60,000 bases of DNA from Owenia fusiformis (lineage: Eukaryota > Annelida > Polychaeta > Sabellida > Oweniidae), in assembly GCA_903813345.2 (NCBI GenBank), contig CAIIXF020000001.1:23333915-23393914 (forward strand). The letters run 5' to 3'. The translations under genes and the position numbers were made by a program. Below are positions 56,400 to 60,000 of the stretch, in pieces (positions within the stretch are counted from its first letter, which is position 1; each line of letters begins with the position of its first letter). The notes under the pieces were generated by a model. It was not told the DNA's origin and made no database searches. It saw only the letters and a program-made list of their open reading frames with translations.

Positions 56400-59300
56400 T
56401 TAAGAACATTGATGATTCAAAAGACACAATTAAGGGGCGAGGCACTGTATGAGAAGGCAGGATAATCTGGAAAGACTGGGTTGGGGAGATGCAATCAAGG
56501 GAATATTTATACTTTTCAGTATTTCATAAGAATAAGATGTCTCCCTTAGCTAGTATCGGGACTTTGGGCGCATCATAAACATACTTGTATATGGGACTGT
56601 CTGTCGATCAGTTCTGATTATTCATATTCATCCATCTGCCGATCTACCTTCCAAGGTACACCTCAAGTAAGAGTTGGACTTTGTGCATCACAAACATATG
56701 TTTACGAAAAATAAGTATTCAGCTTAGGATTTCATCTCACGATCAATATCATATTTTAAACCTCAAAATGTGTTTTTCAAAGTGCTAGTCCCAACCTATA
56801 TTTGATTTTTGTAAAAAATACTTGTTAATATTTTGAAACCCAGAGGCTATTCCGAATTCCTACCCTCTGTCAAACGATACCCTGTCAAATGTAGCGGCAA
56901 GGGAGGTCTATGAATCGAAGAGATATCATAGGGCGTCCTATTAAGAGGGGATAGAATCTGATCTGTAGCAGGGTGATTCAATGTCAGAATCAGAATATTG
57001 AATGAATATGAAGAGAAGGCGTTGTTTATATTTGTGGCATTTATTAAACATGCGCTTCTTTACAAAATAGCACCAAAGGAAATCTAGTGCAAATTTTACA
57101 ATTGTTATGCATAGAATAGCTTAATATTTCAAAAAACCACAAACTGAAGTTTACAATGTACAGAAACATATATTTAACTGAACTAATATAGCCCAAAAGT
57201 GAGTACAAAACGCCCATGGTTTACACAATTTTACCACATGTTCAGTAAAATTGTACCAACTAGGATAACTCAGAACTTGGGGGTCCACAACACCAAAAAG
57301 GAAGAGGGGATCAACGGTGCAAATACGTACAGTGAATATATGAGTCATGAAATGTACGATGATGAGACATTAGGAATTTTTCGAAACATGACACTAAATG
57401 TTCTGTACGTTGCTAGTTGATCCCGTGTACATTTAAAAGGAAAGATATTCCCAAATATCATACTGGTATAGCGCATGCATCCCATTTTTATTTTCTGACT
57501 TATTTTAATGCAGTTGTAAATACATTAACATTACATGGATCGTACACAATCTGTTTATAGGGAAAAATGTCAGAGATCATAAAATGCATGTCATATTTTA
57601 TTGTGTTCCAAGATTTTCAATGAAAAAGAAAATGCAAAGACTCGATCGAGCCGATGCTGTCGAAGTGGCCATCTTTGAACATTATTTCAACATGGCGACC
57701 TCTTGTAGATTTATTCATAATCTCATTAAATCTTATTCTAAAATCACAAATATAAATGATAATTACTGGGATCACTATGAAATGGTCGGTTAAGCTAAAC
57801 CACCATAAAAAATGTTCGGGAATAGTATTCCTTTAAATGCACTTGTACTACAAAGACGGAAGATTCCGAGTTACTGACAACAGTTCTGTACATTGTTCCC
57901 TGAGGGCCTAACGTTTTCCTTACCAAAAACCTCCACTTCTTGCCGCTCGGCTCAGCATCTTTACAAAATTACACATTTTGAATACATCTCACGACCACGG
58001 TGAAGAATTCAATTTAGTTAACTATCTAACCGATCTTCGATATCGATGGACTAGCTATTTCTCGAATTTGTGCTCAAACAACGCACTGATTTATGTACAA
58101 ACATATTTTTCCAACACAGAGGTAGTAGGTTGATAGCTATAGAGGGCGTTGCAACACCCTATTAACATAATACAAAAGCCGATTGGGAAAAGCCTTAATG
58201 AATACTGTTTATTGGAAGGATTTCAAAGTTAAAATAATCCGAATGTTCATTTGATCACTCTTCAACTTATTGAAATCAATTCAAAATTATAAATACATAA
58301 TATTAAAAAGGCCTGATATCCCATCTTCGACTTCAGGTATAATAAGTTGAAGCAAATGAAAATTTGTGAATCAAGATGTGATGTACGTCAAAGTATTTTC
58401 ACCAAAAAGGACTAACAAAATAGATTTAGCAAAGATTCAATGTAACTTGCATGATAACTTTTTCTGACAATCCCTCGAATTGACCATTTGAGTACTTATT
58501 TACAAGGTACATGTAAATGTACACATTATGTACATAGTGGCATCAATAAGGCATTGCTGCACAATGAGATCAAGTGGAAAATGTATTTACAAATATACCA
58601 AAATAAATACTTAAACTTGGCATGTTTTCGTTCAGTCGTGGAACTTTATTTTCTTGTAAGATAAAATTCCACGAAAGATATCCGAATTTTTTAGTTCAGG
58701 ATTATCATTTTTACAAATAAACTAAATATATAATATGCATAAATGCAACATATGAAAAATGTTTAAAAACGGTATTAGGTGCATATTATACTAAATCGGA
58801 TTTTAGTTCCTAAAAGAGCTATAACCGATAAAAATTAAAATATCACTTTAACAAACATACTTTAAACTGTGAAATGGAATTAAATATGGCAAACTAATTA
58901 CGTGTTAAACCTTCGTACAAAAAATTAATTACAGATTAACTAAATCTTTAAAGTGATTTGAAAATATTATATGTTCCCTAATTATCTACAAACCAGTTTC
59001 AGCTAACAGATAGATTTCTAGAATTAAAAACAGTGATTTACAGTTTCGTATGGCACCCTGAATTCAAACAATAGTCAAAAACACAAAAACAACACGTACA
59101 CTCAAATATAAAGAAGATAAAAATGTCCTTGAATTGAAAATATTGAATAAGATCCATTTTAGATCAGCATCGATGGCAATTTTTACGACTTTTAAAGCAC
59201 TGGAGAGGCTGTATAAGACGATGTAATGATGGAAACTACTTATAAAAGTAAAACTTCATTTAATATGCGCTTGTCGATTCTCGCATCTCACACACCAGGT

Positions 59301-59766
59301 ATACGTGTGGAGGACTAAGAATAGGCTCCGTTCTCTTACTTTCATGTGAATTAAATATTACTGAATATTTATCAGTGTTTTGAATAAACATAGTTCAGTT
59401 AGCCATTCCAATGATCCACAAAGGTCAGTGAAGATCGATTGCTTCCTCTTTGTTTTTGTTGTTGTGCCAGATTTCATCCTCAAGATTTTTAAGTCATTTT
59501 TACCACAGTCTCACAGCGCCATCTACATCACCGTCTCGAAACGATATCTATATTGCCGTGCTGCACTCGCGCCATCTATAGTACGATCCTTTGACTTAAT
59601 CTGAAAGCAGAAAATAAAATACAACCATTTAGAGATGAGAGTGGACTAAAGGTTTTACTCTAAGGTTCGATCTTTAAATTTTGTCAAAATGAGTAGGGAC
59701 GACAGGGGACAATTATATGATAAAAGTAGAGTGTCTGTGCGAAAGTATGTCAGCAAGCAACGTGTA
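56400..59766. other. Gene-free stretch
   Basis: No coding exon, tRNA or clear element recognised. Open frames of 60-75 codons are consistent with chance. ATAGATGGCGC occurs in inverted form twice near 59515-59580 (GCGCCATCTA). Confidence 0.4.
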
Positions 59767-59998
59767 TTAAAGGTGCGGCAAAATCGCTTGAGAATATTGA
59801 ACACATTCTTTACTGTAGCCCCAATATCCGAGCACTTCGTTCAGTGATATCGTACCTTCTCTGTATTTGTACCCGGGGATCACTATAAGATCTTTAAAGG
59901 TGATGTTCCGTCAGGGTGCGGATGAATGTATACCCGGTGATGAATAATTCAACATCACCAAGGTTTACATCCACCCAACCATGAAGGTAGAAATAGCT
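59767..59998 (-). CDS. Possible coding sequence running off the right edge
   Basis: On the minus strand, 59998-59890 reads YFYLHGWVDVNLGDVELFIT, then GYTFIRTLTEHHL and TAA. An overlapping frame (about 59898-59767) reads ITFKDLIVIPGYKYREGTIS, then LNEVLGYWGYSKECVQYS and TAA. Both look more protein-like than the surroundings, and a one-base shift would join them. I cannot name a family, and the coding call is weak. Confidence 0.2.
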
Positions 59999-60000
59999 GT

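Overview
The window is metazoan genomic DNA. It is AT-rich, its genes are split by GT-AG introns, and it is full of short inverted-repeat elements and minisatellites. The genes are animal-type, and the repeat load resembles a marine invertebrate (possibly a lophotrochozoan), but the sequence alone does not fix the species. Four genes were assembled by joining exons whose splice sites and reading phases agree: DPH2 (minus, 1454-5061), TRAPPC2/sedlin (minus, 6983-7411), PIGB (plus, 9296-14258) and a secreted EMI plus four-FAS1 protein of the TGFBI/periostin type (minus, 23722-41428).

Layout. Positions 1-14.3 kb form a compact housekeeping block. DPH2 and TRAPPC2 lie in tandem on the minus strand, and TRAPPC2 is head to head with PIGB across about 0.85 kb (8443-9283) that probably holds both promoters. 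Positions 14.3-23.7 kb are intergenic and almost wholly mobile DNA: a 1,019-bp palindromic element with a CTTCT duplication, a 1.1-kb mariner/Tc1-like element that keeps only the transposase C-terminus, hAT-like miniature elements with CGTAGCCAGG ends, and a 1.7-kb element packed with AGGTCA half-sites. Positions 23.7-41.8 kb are the FAS1 gene, with 15 coding exons, at least one 5' non-coding exon, and introns full of repeats. Positions 41.8-60 kb are gene-poor. They hold a 4.5-kb inverted-repeat element (43.9-48.4 kb) with a CXC-domain gene remnant inside, two inverted copies of a palindromic element (49.3-50.2 and 52.6-54.4 kb) with a mariner-like element nested in one, and an array of TGACCTTTGACC-type repeats.

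The genes do not form a pathway. DPH2 acts in diphthamide synthesis on EF2 in the cytosol, TRAPPC2 in ER-Golgi vesicle tethering, PIGB in GPI-anchor mannosylation in the ER, and the FAS1 protein in the extracellular matrix. The most unusual items are: a tandem array of splice-donor copies immediately after the real donor of FAS1 exon 8; a decayed duplicate of FAS1 exon 6; a charged insert of about 160 residues in PIGB; a Trp/Asp-rich tail on the FAS1 protein; and the large CXC-bearing inverted-repeat element. Exon ends were read by eye, so a few may be off by a splice-site choice. Element boundaries given as 'about' are approximate.
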